NCBI RefSeq assembly: GCF_030412915.1
Contig: NZ_JAUHJR010000003.1
Location: forward strand, 331,607 to 395,606
Origin: Nocardioides abyssi
GTDB lineage: Bacteria; Actinomycetota; Actinomycetes; Propionibacteriales; Nocardioidaceae
Direction: 5' to 3'
Length of the DNA stretch: 64,000 nucleotides
The translations under genes were made by a program, and so were the position numbers. Numbering within the stretch: position 1 is the stretch's first letter; every line of letters begins with the position of its first letter. The notes under the pieces are model-generated. The model was not told the DNA's origin and did no database searches. It worked only from the letters and a program-made list of their open reading frames with translations. Shown here piece after piece: positions 41,792 through 51,126 of the stretch.

Positions 41792-43738
41792 GTGGACGAG
41801 ACCCAGGGACCCCGAGGACGCCGAGGACGGCGAGGACGGCGACGGCTGGCCGGGAGCCTCCTCGCCGTCGGCGCCCTCACCGCCGCCTTCGTGGCCGGCA
41901 CCGCGGCGACCGGCGACCCGCGGGGCTCGGCAGGCGGCCCGGGCACGCCCGGCACAGGCACGACCGGCGCGACCAGCGCGACCGGCTTCTCCGGCGCACT
42001 CGTGGCGGCGTGGTCCTGCGAGGCCCTGCTGGAGCACTACGTCGACGCCGCCCAGGAGCTGGTCGGCCCGTGGGGCTGGGAGACCTGGTCGGGACCCGTC
42101 CCCCTCGCCGCCGCGGCGGCCGGGGCCGCGCGCGACATGGAGGCGGCACCGCTCGAGGCGAAGGTCACCCGGTCCACCAGCAGCGGCACCGGCACCAACG
42201 TGCAGGAGGCCGGCGTCGACGAGCCGGACCTGGTCAAGACCGACGGAGGGGTGCTCTACCGGTACGCCGAGGGCCGGCTCACCTCCTACGACGTCACCGG
42301 GCCCGAGGTCGAGCGGATCGGTTCCGTGGCGCTCACCGGCACGACCGACGCCGAGATCCTGCTCGCCGGGGACACCGTCGTCGTGGTCGGCGAGGACCGG
42401 CTGGTGACCGTCGACGTCAGCGACCCCGCGGCGATGGAGCCGCGCACGCGGGTCGACCTCACCTCGCCGGTGGTGACCGCGCGCCAGCACGGCGACACCG
42501 TGCGGCTGGTCGTCTCCACGGGCCTGCCGGAGCTCGACTTCGTGCAGCCGGACCGACGGCGCGGGACCGCCCTCGCCGAGGCGGAGCGACGCAACCGCGC
42601 CCTCGTCGCCGACACCACCGTCGCCGACTGGCTGCCCCGCGCCTCGGTCGACCGCGGCCCCGAGCAGCAGCTGTCCGACTGCGCCGACGTCGCGGTGCCG
42701 AGCTCGACCGCCCCGCCGGGCACGACCACGGTGGTCGGGTTCGCCGCGGACGACGTGACCGACTGGGACGTGACCGCCATCGCGGCCGACGCGGCCACGA
42801 CGTACTCCTCCCCCGACCACCTCTTCCTCGCCACCACCTCCGGCCCCGGTGGCTGGGGCGGCGGGGACGACTGGGACGGCTGGGACGGCTGGGGGCGGTG
42901 CACGACCTGCGCGAGCCGCGTGGCCGTGCCCGGCGACGGGACGACCCAGGTCTTCGACCTCGAGCTGGACGGCACCGGAGCGCGGTACGCCGGCGCCGGC
43001 CGTGTCGACGGCGCGGTCCGCGACCGGTGGGCGATGGACGAGGCCGACGGCGTGCTGCGCCTCGCCCTCTCCCCCACCTCGGAGACCGGACCCGGCAACG
43101 CCGTCGTCACGATTCAGCGGGAGGGCGACGAGCTGCTCGAGGCGGGCCGGCTCGACGACGTCGCTCCGGGCGAGACGATCACCGCGGTCCGGTGGTTCGA
43201 CGACCTCGCGGTCCTGGTCACCTTCCGCCAGGTCGACCCGTTGCACACGATCGACCTCACCGACCCCGCGTCGCCGCGGCACCTCGGCGAGCTGGAGGTC
43301 CCCGGCTTCAGCTCCTACCTCCACCCGCTCGGCGAGCGGCGGCTGCTCGGCGTCGGCGAGGGACCGGTCCGCGACCGCGACGGCCGCCCGGGCTGGGGCG
43401 CGCAGGCGGGGCTCTTCCACGTCACCGACCTCACCGCCGTACGCCGCCTGGACACCGTCGACTACGCCCCCGGGTCGCGGGCCGGCGTCGCGACCGACCC
43501 CCGCCAGCTCGCCTGGCTGCCGGGCATCCGCACGGTGGTGACCGTGGTCGCGCGGGGCCGGGCCGGCCACGTCTCGGTGCTGCGGCTGGCGCACGGCGAG
43601 ATCAGCAACGAGATGGTGCTCGCCGAGCGCGGGGACGACCTCGACGCGGTGCGCCTGGTGCCGCTCGCGGGCGACCGGGTGGTGCTCGTGACCGAGGACG
43701 ACGCGTCGTACCTCCCGCTCGCCCGGTCCAGCGGCTGA
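41792..43738 (+). CDS. Beta-propeller domain-containing membrane-anchored/secreted protein
   Basis: A 648-residue protein of the Pfam beta-propeller (DUF/Beta_propel) type. A very Arg/Gly-rich cytoplasmic start (about 1-17) and one hydrophobic segment (about 18-37) act as signal or anchor. Conserved opening GTNVQEAGVDEPDLVKTDGGVLY starts the propeller. An unusual insert near residues 352-370 repeats Trp/Gly/Asp (WDGWDGWG) and ends in CTTC, perhaps a metal or disulfide site. Start GTG 41792 is chosen by removing an upstream extension that overlaps the divergent gene; evidence for it is modest. Function unknown. Confidence 0.78.
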   Translation: MDETQGPRGRRGRRGRRRLAGSLLAVGALTAAFVAGTAATGDPRGSAGGPGTPGTGTTGATSATGFSGALVAAWSCEALLEHYVDAAQELVGPWGWETWSGPVPLAAAAAGAARDMEAAPLEAKVTRSTSSGTGTNVQEAGVDEPDLVKTDGGVLYRYAEGRLTSYDVTGPEVERIGSVALTGTTDAEILLAGDTVVVVGEDRLVTVDVSDPAAMEPRTRVDLTSPVVTARQHGDTVRLVVSTGLPELDFVQPDRRRGTALAEAERRNRALVADTTVADWLPRASVDRGPEQQLSDCADVAVPSSTAPPGTTTVVGFAADDVTDWDVTAIAADAATTYSSPDHLFLATTSGPGGWGGGDDWDGWDGWGRCTTCASRVAVPGDGTTQVFDLELDGTGARYAGAGRVDGAVRDRWAMDEADGVLRLALSPTSETGPGNAVVTIQREGDELLEAGRLDDVAPGETITAVRWFDDLAVLVTFRQVDPLHTIDLTDPASPRHLGELEVPGFSSYLHPLGERRLLGVGEGPVRDRDGRPGWGAQAGLFHVTDLTAVRRLDTVDYAPGSRAGVATDPRQLAWLPGIRTVVTVVARGRAGHVSVLRLAHGEISNEMVLAERGDDLDAVRLVPLAGDRVVLVTEDDASYLPLARSSG

Positions 43739-43897
43739 GACCGCCCGAGCGGGTGGGTATCGGACGCGACCGCTCGGCTACGGGGCCACGTCGGACGACG
43801 CCAGCGAGGATGAACCCTCATCCTGCTGCGGCGACGCCGGCACGGACGCGGCTCGGGGGCTGGCATGGGGTCCCCGGGTCGCGTCCTCCCTCACCTC

Positions 43898-43914
43898 GGC
43901 CCGGGGGCCGGGCC
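43898..43914. terminator. Hairpin between convergent genes
   Basis: GGCCCGG-GGG-CCGGGCC, a perfect 7-bp stem, lies just before the end of the SpoIIE-type gene and 160 bp after the beta-propeller gene. It could terminate either. No other feature is seen in 43739-43897. Confidence 0.5.
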
Positions 43915-43919
43915 CCGCG

Positions 43920-45977
43920 TCAGCGCAGGTGCACCGCGACGAGCGCGACGTCGTCCTCGCGGCGGGACGGCAGCATCCGGCGCAGCAGCTCGTCGCAGAA
44001 GGTCTCGAGGTCGCGCTCCTCGCGCACCAGCACGCCGAGCCGCTCGGCCAGCAGCGAGAGGCCGACGTCGATCGACTGGTCGCGTCGCTCGACGAGGCCG
44101 TCGGTGTAGAGCAGCACCGTCGAGCCGCGCCGCAGCTCGACGACCGACTCGGTGCGGTCGGTGTCGGGCTGGAGGCCGAGCAGCAGGCCGGCCTCGTCCT
44201 CGGCCAGGAAGTGCACCTGGCCCCGCTCGTCGACGACGACGGGCGGCGGGTGGCCGGCGTTGGACCAGCGCACCCGGGTCGTCCCGGGGCCGCTGCCCGG
44301 CTCGACGCGCACGATGGCCGCCGTGGCGGTGGTCGCGAGGTCGAGCACCTCGATCGCGTCGTCGACCCCGTGCAGCACCGCGGCCGGCCCGTCGCCGGTG
44401 TGCACGGCGATGCCGCGCAGCAGCGTCCGGATCTGGCCCATCGCGGCCGCGGCGGCCACGTCGTGGCCGACCACGTCGCCGATGACGACGACGGTGGACC
44501 CGTCGCGCTGGCGGAACGCGTCGTACCAGTCGCCGCCCACCTGCGCCGCCTGCGCGGCCGCCTCGTAGCGCACCACGACCTCGAGCGAGTCCGAGTCGGG
44601 CGGGTCGGTCATCATGCTGCGCTGCAGGGCCGCGGCCAGGTCGCGCTGCTCGGCGTAGAGCCGGGCGTTGTCGACGTGCACCCCCGCCCGGGCGGCGACC
44701 TCGGCGACCAGCGCGAGGTCCTCCTCGTCGAAGGTGGGGCGGTCGGCGCCGCGGAAGAGCGTCACCAGGCCGACCGTGCGGCCGCGACCGTGCAGGGGCA
44801 CGATCACCGCCGACGCCGGCTCCAGGCCCTGTACCAGCTCGCGGGCCGTGCCCGGCACGAGCACCTGCTCGATCGCGGCCGTCGCGCCCGAGGCGATGAC
44901 CACCGGCGCGTCCGCCGAGAGCGCGCGGGCCACGAAGGAGGCATCGGTCAGCGAGGAGACCCGCAGCTCGGCGTACCGGTCGAGCTCGGGGCGGCGGGCC
45001 GGGTCGGCGTGCCACCAGCCGACGTCGCGCAGCCGCTCGCGCCAGTGGCCGCGGCCGCTCTCGGAGACCAGGGTCACCACGCACCAGTCGGCCACCTCGG
45101 GCACCAGCACCTGCGCGAGCCGGCCGACCCCGACCTCGGGGTCGAGGCTGCCGGTGAGCGCCTCGGACACCGCGGCCAGCAGCGCCGTGCGCCGGCTGTC
45201 GCGGGCCAGCAGCACCTGGGCGGCGTGGCGGTCGGTGACGTCGTTGAAGTAGACCGACAGGCCGTCGGGGGTCGGCCAGGCGCGGACCTCGTACCAAGCG
45301 TCCAGCGGCGGCGGGTAGTAGGCGTCGAAGGTGACCGGCTCCCCGCTCTCGGCCGCGCCGCGATAGTGCTTCTCGAAGTCGCTGCCCACCGCGGCCGGGA
45401 ACAGCTCCCAGATCTCGCCGCCGGCCAGCTGGCTGCTCACCCCGCCGAGCAGCTGGTGCGCGACCCGGTTGGCGTAGGTGAACCGCCACGTCCGGTCGAG
45501 GTGGAAGAACGCCGTCGGCATCGCCTCGAGCACGCGCTGCACCCGGGCCTCGCCGTCCTGCACCGCGGTGTTGTCGAACGCCGCCCCGAGCAGCCGCGCC
45601 GCTCGCCCGTCCGGCCCGGCGAGCGCCCGGCCGCGCGCGACCACCCAGCAGGTGGTCCCGTCGGGGCGCAGCACGCGGTACTCCGCGACGTACTCCCCGC
45701 ACGTCTCGACCGCGTGGTCCAGCGCCGCGTTCACCCGCGGGCGGTCCTCGGGGTGCACCATCGCCTCGAAGGCCTCGATCGTCGCGGCGAACGCGTGCCG
45801 ACCGAGCCCGAAGATCTCGAGCAGCCGGTCGTCCCAGCGCAGCTCGCCGGTGACCACGTCCCAGTCGAAGGTGCCGATCCCCGCCGCGGAGACGGCGAGC
45901 TCGGCGCGCAGCCGCTCGGCGACCTCCTCCAGAGCAGGAGGCGTCGGTCCGCCGGCCGCGTCGGACCGCATCTCCAC
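43920..45977 (-). CDS. PAS-PAS-GAF-SpoIIE family protein phosphatase
   Basis: A 685-residue signalling phosphatase of the RsbU/SpoIIE group, which dephosphorylates STAS anti-sigma antagonists. Order: PAS 1 (about 25-140, GIGTFDWDVVTGELRWDDR), PAS 2 (about 150-260), GAF (about 270-450), then a PP2C-type domain (about 480-685) with VGGDWYDAF and VVIGDVVGHD carrying the metal-binding aspartates, SNAGHPPP, and LLYTDGLVERR near the end. No histidine kinase-like domain is fused. It could act on the STAS protein at 14 kb, but that link is only functional inference. Start GTG 45977; AGGAG lies upstream. Confidence 0.92.
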   Translation of the reverse strand: MEMRSDAAGGPTPPALEEVAERLRAELAVSAAGIGTFDWDVVTGELRWDDRLLEIFGLGRHAFAATIEAFEAMVHPEDRPRVNAALDHAVETCGEYVAEYRVLRPDGTTCWVVARGRALAGPDGRAARLLGAAFDNTAVQDGEARVQRVLEAMPTAFFHLDRTWRFTYANRVAHQLLGGVSSQLAGGEIWELFPAAVGSDFEKHYRGAAESGEPVTFDAYYPPPLDAWYEVRAWPTPDGLSVYFNDVTDRHAAQVLLARDSRRTALLAAVSEALTGSLDPEVGVGRLAQVLVPEVADWCVVTLVSESGRGHWRERLRDVGWWHADPARRPELDRYAELRVSSLTDASFVARALSADAPVVIASGATAAIEQVLVPGTARELVQGLEPASAVIVPLHGRGRTVGLVTLFRGADRPTFDEEDLALVAEVAARAGVHVDNARLYAEQRDLAAALQRSMMTDPPDSDSLEVVVRYEAAAQAAQVGGDWYDAFRQRDGSTVVVIGDVVGHDVAAAAAMGQIRTLLRGIAVHTGDGPAAVLHGVDDAIEVLDLATTATAAIVRVEPGSGPGTTRVRWSNAGHPPPVVVDERGQVHFLAEDEAGLLLGLQPDTDRTESVVELRRGSTVLLYTDGLVERRDQSIDVGLSLLAERLGVLVREERDLETFCDELLRRMLPSRREDDVALVAVHLR

Positions 45978-46111
45978 CCGGGTAGCTCCTGCCGTCGTCG
46001 AGGCACGATGGTCCCACGCGACCCGGCGGCGCCGTGAACGAACCCCGGAAGTCGTCTGCGCCCGCGCCGGCGGGGTACCTCTGCGGCCCCACCCGTCGAC
46101 GAGGAGTCACC

Positions 46112-47260
46112 GTGCGAGCGATGGTCTACCGCGGCCCCTACCGGGTCCGCGTGGAGGAGAAGCCCGATCCCCGCATCGAGCACCCGAACGACGCCGTCGT
46201 GCGCGTCGCCCGGGCCGCGATCTGCGGGTCGGACCTGCACCTCTACCACGGGATGATGCCGGACACCCGGGTCGGCCACACGTTCGGCCACGAGTTCATC
46301 GGGGTCGTCGAGGAGGTCGGCTCCTCGGTGCAGAACCTGCAGGTCGGCGACAAGGTGATGGTGCCGTTCAACATCTTCTGCGGCTCCTGCTTCTTCTGCG
46401 CCCGCGGCCTCTTCTCCAACTGCCACAACGTCAACCCCAACGCGACCGCGGTCGGCGCGATCTACGGCTACTCCCACACCACCGGCGGGTACGACGGCGG
46501 GCAGGCCGAGATGGTGCGCGTGCCGTTCGCCGACGTCGGCCCCTCGGTCATCCCCGACTGGCTCGACGACGAGGACGCGCTGCTGATGACCGACGCGCTG
46601 GCGACGGCGTACTTCGGCGCCCAGCTGGCCGAGATCCGCGAGGGCGACACCGTCGCGGTGCTCGGCGCCGGGCCGATTGGGCTGTACGCCGCGCGCAGCG
46701 CCTGGCTGATGGGTGCGGGCCGCGTCGTGGTCATCGACCAGCTCCCCGAGCGGCTGGAGAAGGCGCGGACCTTCGCCCACGCGGAGACGATCAACTACAA
46801 CGAGGTCCCCGACGTCGTCCTGGAGATGAAGCTGCAGACCGACGGGCTCGGCTTCGACGCGGTCATCGACGCGGTCGGCGCGGAGGCCGACGGCAACCTG
46901 GTCCAGCACCTCACCTCGGCGCGGTTCAAGCTCCAGGGCGGCTCGCCGATCGCGCTCAACTGGGCGATCGACGGCGCCCGCAAGGGCGGGGTCATCTCGG
47001 TCATGGGCGCCTACGGGCCGATGTTCAGCGCCGTGAAGTTCGGCGACGCGCTCAACAAGGGGCTCACGCTGCGGATGAACCAGTGCCCGGTGAAGCGGCA
47101 GTGGCCGCGGCTGCTCGAGCACATCCAGAACGGCTACTTCAAGCCCAGCGACATCGTGACCCACCGCATCCCGCTCGAGCACATCGCCGAGGCCTACCAC
47201 CTGTTCTCGTCGAAGCTCGACGGCTGCATCAAGCCGGTCATCATCCCGGACGCGAGCTGA
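46112..47260 (+). CDS. Zinc-dependent alcohol/formaldehyde dehydrogenase (MDR family)
   Basis: A 382-residue medium-chain dehydrogenase. Zinc ligands are in AAICGSDLH and GHEFIGVV; the structural zinc loop CGSCFFCARGLFSNC has four Cys. The Rossmann motif is VLGAGPIGLYAA and an acidic residue (VIDQL) follows for NAD. It resembles glutathione-independent formaldehyde dehydrogenase and related zinc enzymes; the true substrate is not certain. GTG 46112 is chosen because GAGGAG sits 5 nt upstream; a frame from 46034 is longer. It is followed after 13 nt by a gene of unknown function. Confidence 0.9.
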   Translation: MRAMVYRGPYRVRVEEKPDPRIEHPNDAVVRVARAAICGSDLHLYHGMMPDTRVGHTFGHEFIGVVEEVGSSVQNLQVGDKVMVPFNIFCGSCFFCARGLFSNCHNVNPNATAVGAIYGYSHTTGGYDGGQAEMVRVPFADVGPSVIPDWLDDEDALLMTDALATAYFGAQLAEIREGDTVAVLGAGPIGLYAARSAWLMGAGRVVVIDQLPERLEKARTFAHAETINYNEVPDVVLEMKLQTDGLGFDAVIDAVGAEADGNLVQHLTSARFKLQGGSPIALNWAIDGARKGGVISVMGAYGPMFSAVKFGDALNKGLTLRMNQCPVKRQWPRLLEHIQNGYFKPSDIVTHRIPLEHIAEAYHLFSSKLDGCIKPVIIPDAS

Positions 47261-47273
47261 AGGAGACCCGGAC

Positions 47274-47867
47274 ATGACCACCGAACCCGCGCACGCCGCC
47301 GACCCGACCCCGCCGGTCTACACCCACCGCAAGCCGCCGCTGCGCGAGACGCCCGACCAGCTGCGCGCGCGAATCCCCGGGTGGGGCGCCGACCTCGACC
47401 CGGCCGACCGGCCGTCGTACCCCCGCGAGATCGACGCCGACACCGGCGCCCACTGGGACCTCCCCGAGCGCCAGCCCGAGCACGGCGCGCGCGAGCGGTC
47501 GATCGAGCACATGATGCTCACCCCCGTCTTCGGCACGGCCCAGCCGCTCCACGGCCTCTCCGGCGCGATCCGGCGCTACGCCTACCAGCGGCACAGCGAG
47601 GGCAAGGCGATGCACTGGCTCGCGTTGCTCGCTGCCGACCGGGTCGACGTCGTCGAGAACGTCGCGCGCTCGATCGTGACCGGCCACCCCGACAACCCGC
47701 TCACCGAGACCGGGTTGACGGCCGAGCTGCGCCACGGCCGCTCGCGGTTCGGCAGCGGGCGCTCCGACCTCCGGCACCAGGCGGTCGACCCGGTCGTCAA
47801 CGGCGCGCCGTGGGTGGCCGGCGCGCTCGCCGCGGCCTGGGCCGTGCGCCGCGTGGCCCGTCGCTGA
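47274..47867 (+). CDS. Hypothetical protein paired with alcohol dehydrogenase
   Basis: A 197-residue protein. The N-terminal part is Pro/Arg-rich (THRKPPLRETPDQLRARIPGW), followed by DRPSYPREIDADTGAHWDLPERQ and a helical centre (LHGLSGAIRRYAYQRHSEGKAMHW). It ends with a hydrophobic helix and basic tail (VAGALAAAWAVRRVARR), perhaps a membrane anchor. It lies 13 nt after the dehydrogenase, with AAGGAG before the ATG, so the two form an operon. I do not recognise a characterised family. Confidence 0.72.
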   Translation: MTTEPAHAADPTPPVYTHRKPPLRETPDQLRARIPGWGADLDPADRPSYPREIDADTGAHWDLPERQPEHGARERSIEHMMLTPVFGTAQPLHGLSGAIRRYAYQRHSEGKAMHWLALLAADRVDVVENVARSIVTGHPDNPLTETGLTAELRHGRSRFGSGRSDLRHQAVDPVVNGAPWVAGALAAAWAVRRVARR

Positions 47868-47876
47868 CCCTCAGCG
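47862..47876. other. Small palindrome supplying both convergent stop codons
   Basis: CGCTGA-CCC-TCAGCG: the plus-strand gene's TGA and the minus-strand gene's TGA are the inner ends of one perfect inverted repeat. The stem is 6 bp. Confidence 0.5.
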
Positions 47877-49433
47877 GACGGTGGTCGCCCTGACCCGGAA
47901 CACCCGCCGGTCGTCGAGCGGGAGGCCGCGGCACGCGAAGCCCGTGCCCTGCCAGCAGCGGTAGCGGCTGCTGGTGTTGACCAGCGTCACCTCGACCCAC
48001 TCCCGGCCGCCGAACGGGACCCGCACCGCGCCGTCGCCGTCTCGGTCGGTGCGCACGAGGCGGCTGGTGACCGGGCCGTTGCGCGGCTTGCTGGTGACGA
48101 CGGCCGCGCCGCCCTGTGCCTGCGAGGGCAGGTCGAGCTGGATCCGCACGTCCCAGGCGCGACCGAGGCCGGCGGCCGGCTGGAGCCGGACGGTGCCGGC
48201 GGCGAGGTGGTCCAGGCGCGTGGTCCCCCACTTCGTCGACGCGCCGGCGCCGAGGGTCGTGGAGTCGCTCAGCGGCGCGTTCGGGTAGCGGTTGCGCCGC
48301 CCCTCGGCGTACGTCGTGCGGGCGCGGCGGTTCTCGGCGGCGAAGCGGGCGAAGGCCGCCCGCAGGGTGGTGCCCCGCTTGCGCAGCGCCCGGTCGACCG
48401 CCTGCACCGACCAGCGGTCCTTGCCGGTGCGGCTGTCGGCCTGCCGCCACACGTCGCGGACGAACGTCGGCAGGCCCGCCTTGGCCTCCGGGAAGCGCTC
48501 GGTCAGGTGGCGGAAGAAGACCCAGCTGCCGTAGACCTGCAGGCCGTTGGAGTCGTCGAGCGAGGTGCGCGGCTGCGAGAGCGGCGACTGGCTGAGGTAC
48601 TGCAGGTTGTCGTTGATCGCGGGGAAGAGCTCGTCCTCGACCCAGGCGGCGGTGGACTCCAGCAGCCAGGTGTCCTCGCCGGCGTCGTAGGCGTACTGCA
48701 CGGCGTGGAAGTACTCGTGCGCCGCGGTGACCCGCAGGTTCCCGATCGGGCTGTTCTGGGGGTACTGCCCGGAGTCGTAGTCGTTGTCGAGCACGCAGTA
48801 GGCCCACAGCGCCGACGACGACCCGGGGCGCAGGTCCTCGTCGCTGGCGCAGTAGCCGTAGAGCGCCTGGCTGCCGATGTCGGCGAGGTAGACGTCCGGC
48901 CTCTTGTCGCCGCCGAGGGTGCCGTCGCCCTTCGGCGCGCGGTAGCCGGCCTTGACGTAGGTGCGATGGATCTTGGTGAGCACCTTCAGCGCGCGCTCGG
49001 CATAGTCGGGGACCCCGTCGCCGTCCTCGTCCTCGCCCGGCGGGGCGTGGCGACCGCTCAGCGCCCAGTGCACGCACACGACCGTGCACTTCTTCGCCGA
49101 CCGCACGAAGAGGCCGTAGCTGTCCGGGTCCAGCGGACCGTCGGTGGGCCGAGCCAGGATGCGGTCGGCAGCGGCGAGGTCCTCCCCCGCCAGGGCAGGC
49201 CGCGCCAGCGCGAGCTCGCGCAGCGCCATCGTCGCCTCGCGCCCGTCACCGGCCAGCGCACCACGCGCAGCCGTCAGCGCGGCCCGTGCGCCCTGCACCT
49301 CGCGCGCGACCTGCCCCGCCACCTCCGAGGGCCGGCGCGCCTCACCCGCCCCGGCGGGGACGAGCCCCACCCCGGTCAGCCCGACCACCAGGGCGAGCAG
49401 GACGACGATCCGGGCGGGCAGTCGAGGGAGCAC
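47871..49433 (-). CDS. Secreted zinc metalloprotease-like protein
   Basis: A 520-residue exported protein with a signal peptide (hydrophobic residues about 8-27). HEYFHAVQ at about residues 239-246 is an HExxH zinc-protease motif, and the Glu in WLLESTAAWVEDE (about 258-268) may be the third ligand, a pattern seen in MXAN_6640-like and M6-type proteases. DEDGDGVPDYAE near 135 is a calcium-binding thrombospondin-type-3-like stretch. The C-terminal part is beta-rich. GTG 49433 is chosen because CCGGAGG precedes it; GTG 49460 is an alternative. Confidence 0.8.
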   Translation of the reverse strand: MLPRLPARIVVLLALVVGLTGVGLVPAGAGEARRPSEVAGQVAREVQGARAALTAARGALAGDGREATMALRELALARPALAGEDLAAADRILARPTDGPLDPDSYGLFVRSAKKCTVVCVHWALSGRHAPPGEDEDGDGVPDYAERALKVLTKIHRTYVKAGYRAPKGDGTLGGDKRPDVYLADIGSQALYGYCASDEDLRPGSSSALWAYCVLDNDYDSGQYPQNSPIGNLRVTAAHEYFHAVQYAYDAGEDTWLLESTAAWVEDELFPAINDNLQYLSQSPLSQPRTSLDDSNGLQVYGSWVFFRHLTERFPEAKAGLPTFVRDVWRQADSRTGKDRWSVQAVDRALRKRGTTLRAAFARFAAENRRARTTYAEGRRNRYPNAPLSDSTTLGAGASTKWGTTRLDHLAAGTVRLQPAAGLGRAWDVRIQLDLPSQAQGGAAVVTSKPRNGPVTSRLVRTDRDGDGAVRVPFGGREWVEVTLVNTSSRYRCWQGTGFACRGLPLDDRRVFRVRATTVR

Positions 49434-49514
49434 AGGGCCTCCGGGGTCGGCGGGCGTCACCGGTGCGCCCGAGCGTCGTTGAGCCTGCCACAGCGCCAGC
49501 TCGGAGGAGGCCGG

Positions 49515-49619
49515 ATGAACGGACCGCAGGACGACGGATCAGACCTGTTGGCCTACACCGTGACCTGCGGGGTGGTGCTGTCGTTGATCGTGCTCCTCCA
49601 GGTGCTGCTGCACGGCTGA
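49515..49619 (+). CDS. 34-residue single-helix membrane protein
   Basis: A very short gene, MNGPQDDGSDLLAYTV followed by one membrane helix (CGVVLSLIVLLQVLLHG). A near-perfect GGAGGAGG lies 5 nt before the ATG, which is the main support. No function is known. It stands between the metalloprotease gene (divergent) and the RNB ribonuclease gene (convergent). Confidence 0.55.
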   Translation: MNGPQDDGSDLLAYTVTCGVVLSLIVLLQVLLHG

Positions 49620-49657
49620 CCCGGCCCGCGCCCGGCCGGCGCTCAGCCGCCCGGCCC

Positions 49658-51109
49658 TCACTCCACCAGCTCGAAGGCGACCTGGCGCGTCGCGACGTCC
49701 GCGGTCACCAGCCGGACGCGTACGTCGGTCCCGAGCGGCAGGTCGCGGGTCGCGGTCACCCGCGCCTCGACGGCCACCTCCTCGACCGCGACGTCGCCCC
49801 GCGTCGGGTCGCCGTCGTCGACCTCGACCACCACGCCGGCGAACTCCTCGCCCACCCGGGTCGAGAGCACGCCGGCCTCGACCAGGTCGACGACCGCTCG
49901 CTGGTAGCGGCCCGCCCGCTGGCCCGAGGTCTGCAGCACGGCCGGCAGCTCGGGCAGCCGCTCGCGGACCCACCCGGGCACCTCCGTGCCGGCGCACAGC
50001 GCGAGGCAGACCTCGCCGGCGTACCGGTCGCCGAGCCGGCGCAGGGGCGCGGTGACGTGGGCGTACTCCGCGGCGAGCGCCGCGTGCAGCGGCTGCGCCG
50101 GGACCTCGCCGTCGAACGCGGCGTACCCGCTCCCGCGCAGCAGGCGGGTGCACGCCACCACCATCGCCGCGTGGTGCGGCAGGTCGGGGTCGAGGGAGCG
50201 GATGAAGTCGGGGTAGAGCTGCTCGGCCGGCCACTCGATGCCCAGCGCCCGGGCGGTGCGGTGCAGGCGCTGCACGTCGCGCGGGTCGGGCGGCGGCAGG
50301 GTCCGCAGCAGGCCGACCCGGCCGTAGACCATCAGCGAGGCGGCGGCCATGCCGGTGAGCAGCGAGATCTGGGCGTTCCACTCCTCGACCGGCAGCTGGC
50401 GGCGGAGCTCGAGGCGCCAGTGGTCGCCGTCGATGTCGATCTCCTGCTCGGGCAGCGGCAGCGAGACCCCGCCGCGGGCGGCCTCGCGGGCCAGGCGGAG
50501 GCGTCCCACCTCCGACAGCAGCACCAGCACCTCCTCGGCGGTGCCGTCGTCGATCGCGGCCTGCGCCTCCTCGTAGGTCAGCCGGCGGCGCGAGCGCACC
50601 AGCGCCCGCTCGACCTCGACCGCGGTGCCCTCGCCCTCGGCGTCGACCTGGATCGTCCACAGCAGCGCGGGGCGCGCCTGGTCGGGCAGCAGGGAGCCGG
50701 CGTCCTCGGAGATCACCTTCGGGTGCAGCGGGATCTTGGAGTCCGCGCCGTAGAGCGTCTCCCCGCGGCGACGGGACTCCTCGTCGACCGGGTCGCCGGG
50801 GGTGATGAAGGCGTGCAGGTCGGCGATCGCGTAGTGGACGACGTAGCCGCTGCCCGCCCGCTCGATGTGCAACGCCTGGTCGAGGTCCATCGACCCCTCC
50901 GGGTCGATGGTGAGCAGCGCCAGGTCGGTGCGGTCGAGCTCCGGCAGCCGGGGCGCGGCGGCCGCGCGTGCGGCGGCCTCCTCGATCTCGGGCGGGAAGT
51001 CGGGCGTGACGCCGAGCTCCTCGCGGACGGCCTCGATCCCCTCCCGCAGCCGGGTCGCGGCCACCCCGTCGTGCGTCGTGCGGACCCGGACCACGCGGTT
51101 GCTCGGCAT
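49658..51109 (-). CDS. RNB domain-containing ribonuclease
   Basis: A 483-residue RNase II/R-family protein built mainly of the RNB catalytic domain, which degrades RNA 3' to 5'. The metal-binding motif is TIDPEGSMDLDQAL at about residues 67-80, with the later aspartates of the DxxxxxDxDD pattern largely present (one Asp is Gln). YAHVTAPLRRLGDRYAG (about 360) is the conserved RNA-path segment. The N-terminal cold-shock domains of long RNase R are absent and only a short beta-domain follows at the C-terminus. It is divergent from yaaA with overlapping promoter hexamers. Confidence 0.9.
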   Translation of the reverse strand: MPSNRVVRVRTTHDGVAATRLREGIEAVREELGVTPDFPPEIEEAAARAAAAPRLPELDRTDLALLTIDPEGSMDLDQALHIERAGSGYVVHYAIADLHAFITPGDPVDEESRRRGETLYGADSKIPLHPKVISEDAGSLLPDQARPALLWTIQVDAEGEGTAVEVERALVRSRRRLTYEEAQAAIDDGTAEEVLVLLSEVGRLRLAREAARGGVSLPLPEQEIDIDGDHWRLELRRQLPVEEWNAQISLLTGMAAASLMVYGRVGLLRTLPPPDPRDVQRLHRTARALGIEWPAEQLYPDFIRSLDPDLPHHAAMVVACTRLLRGSGYAAFDGEVPAQPLHAALAAEYAHVTAPLRRLGDRYAGEVCLALCAGTEVPGWVRERLPELPAVLQTSGQRAGRYQRAVVDLVEAGVLSTRVGEEFAGVVVEVDDGDPTRGDVAVEEVAVEARVTATRDLPLGTDVRVRLVTADVATRQVAFELVE

Positions 51110-51114
51110 GCTCG

Positions 51115-51121
51115 TACCTTA
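51115..51121. promoter_or_regulatory. Overlapping divergent -10 elements
   Basis: TACCTT (plus, 51115-51120) lies 6 nt before GTG 51127, and TAAGGT (minus, 51116-51121) lies 6 nt before ATG 51109. The two hexamers share five base pairs, so both predicted transcripts are leaderless and cannot start at the same time on one DNA molecule. Confidence 0.55.
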
Positions 51122-51126
51122 GGCCG

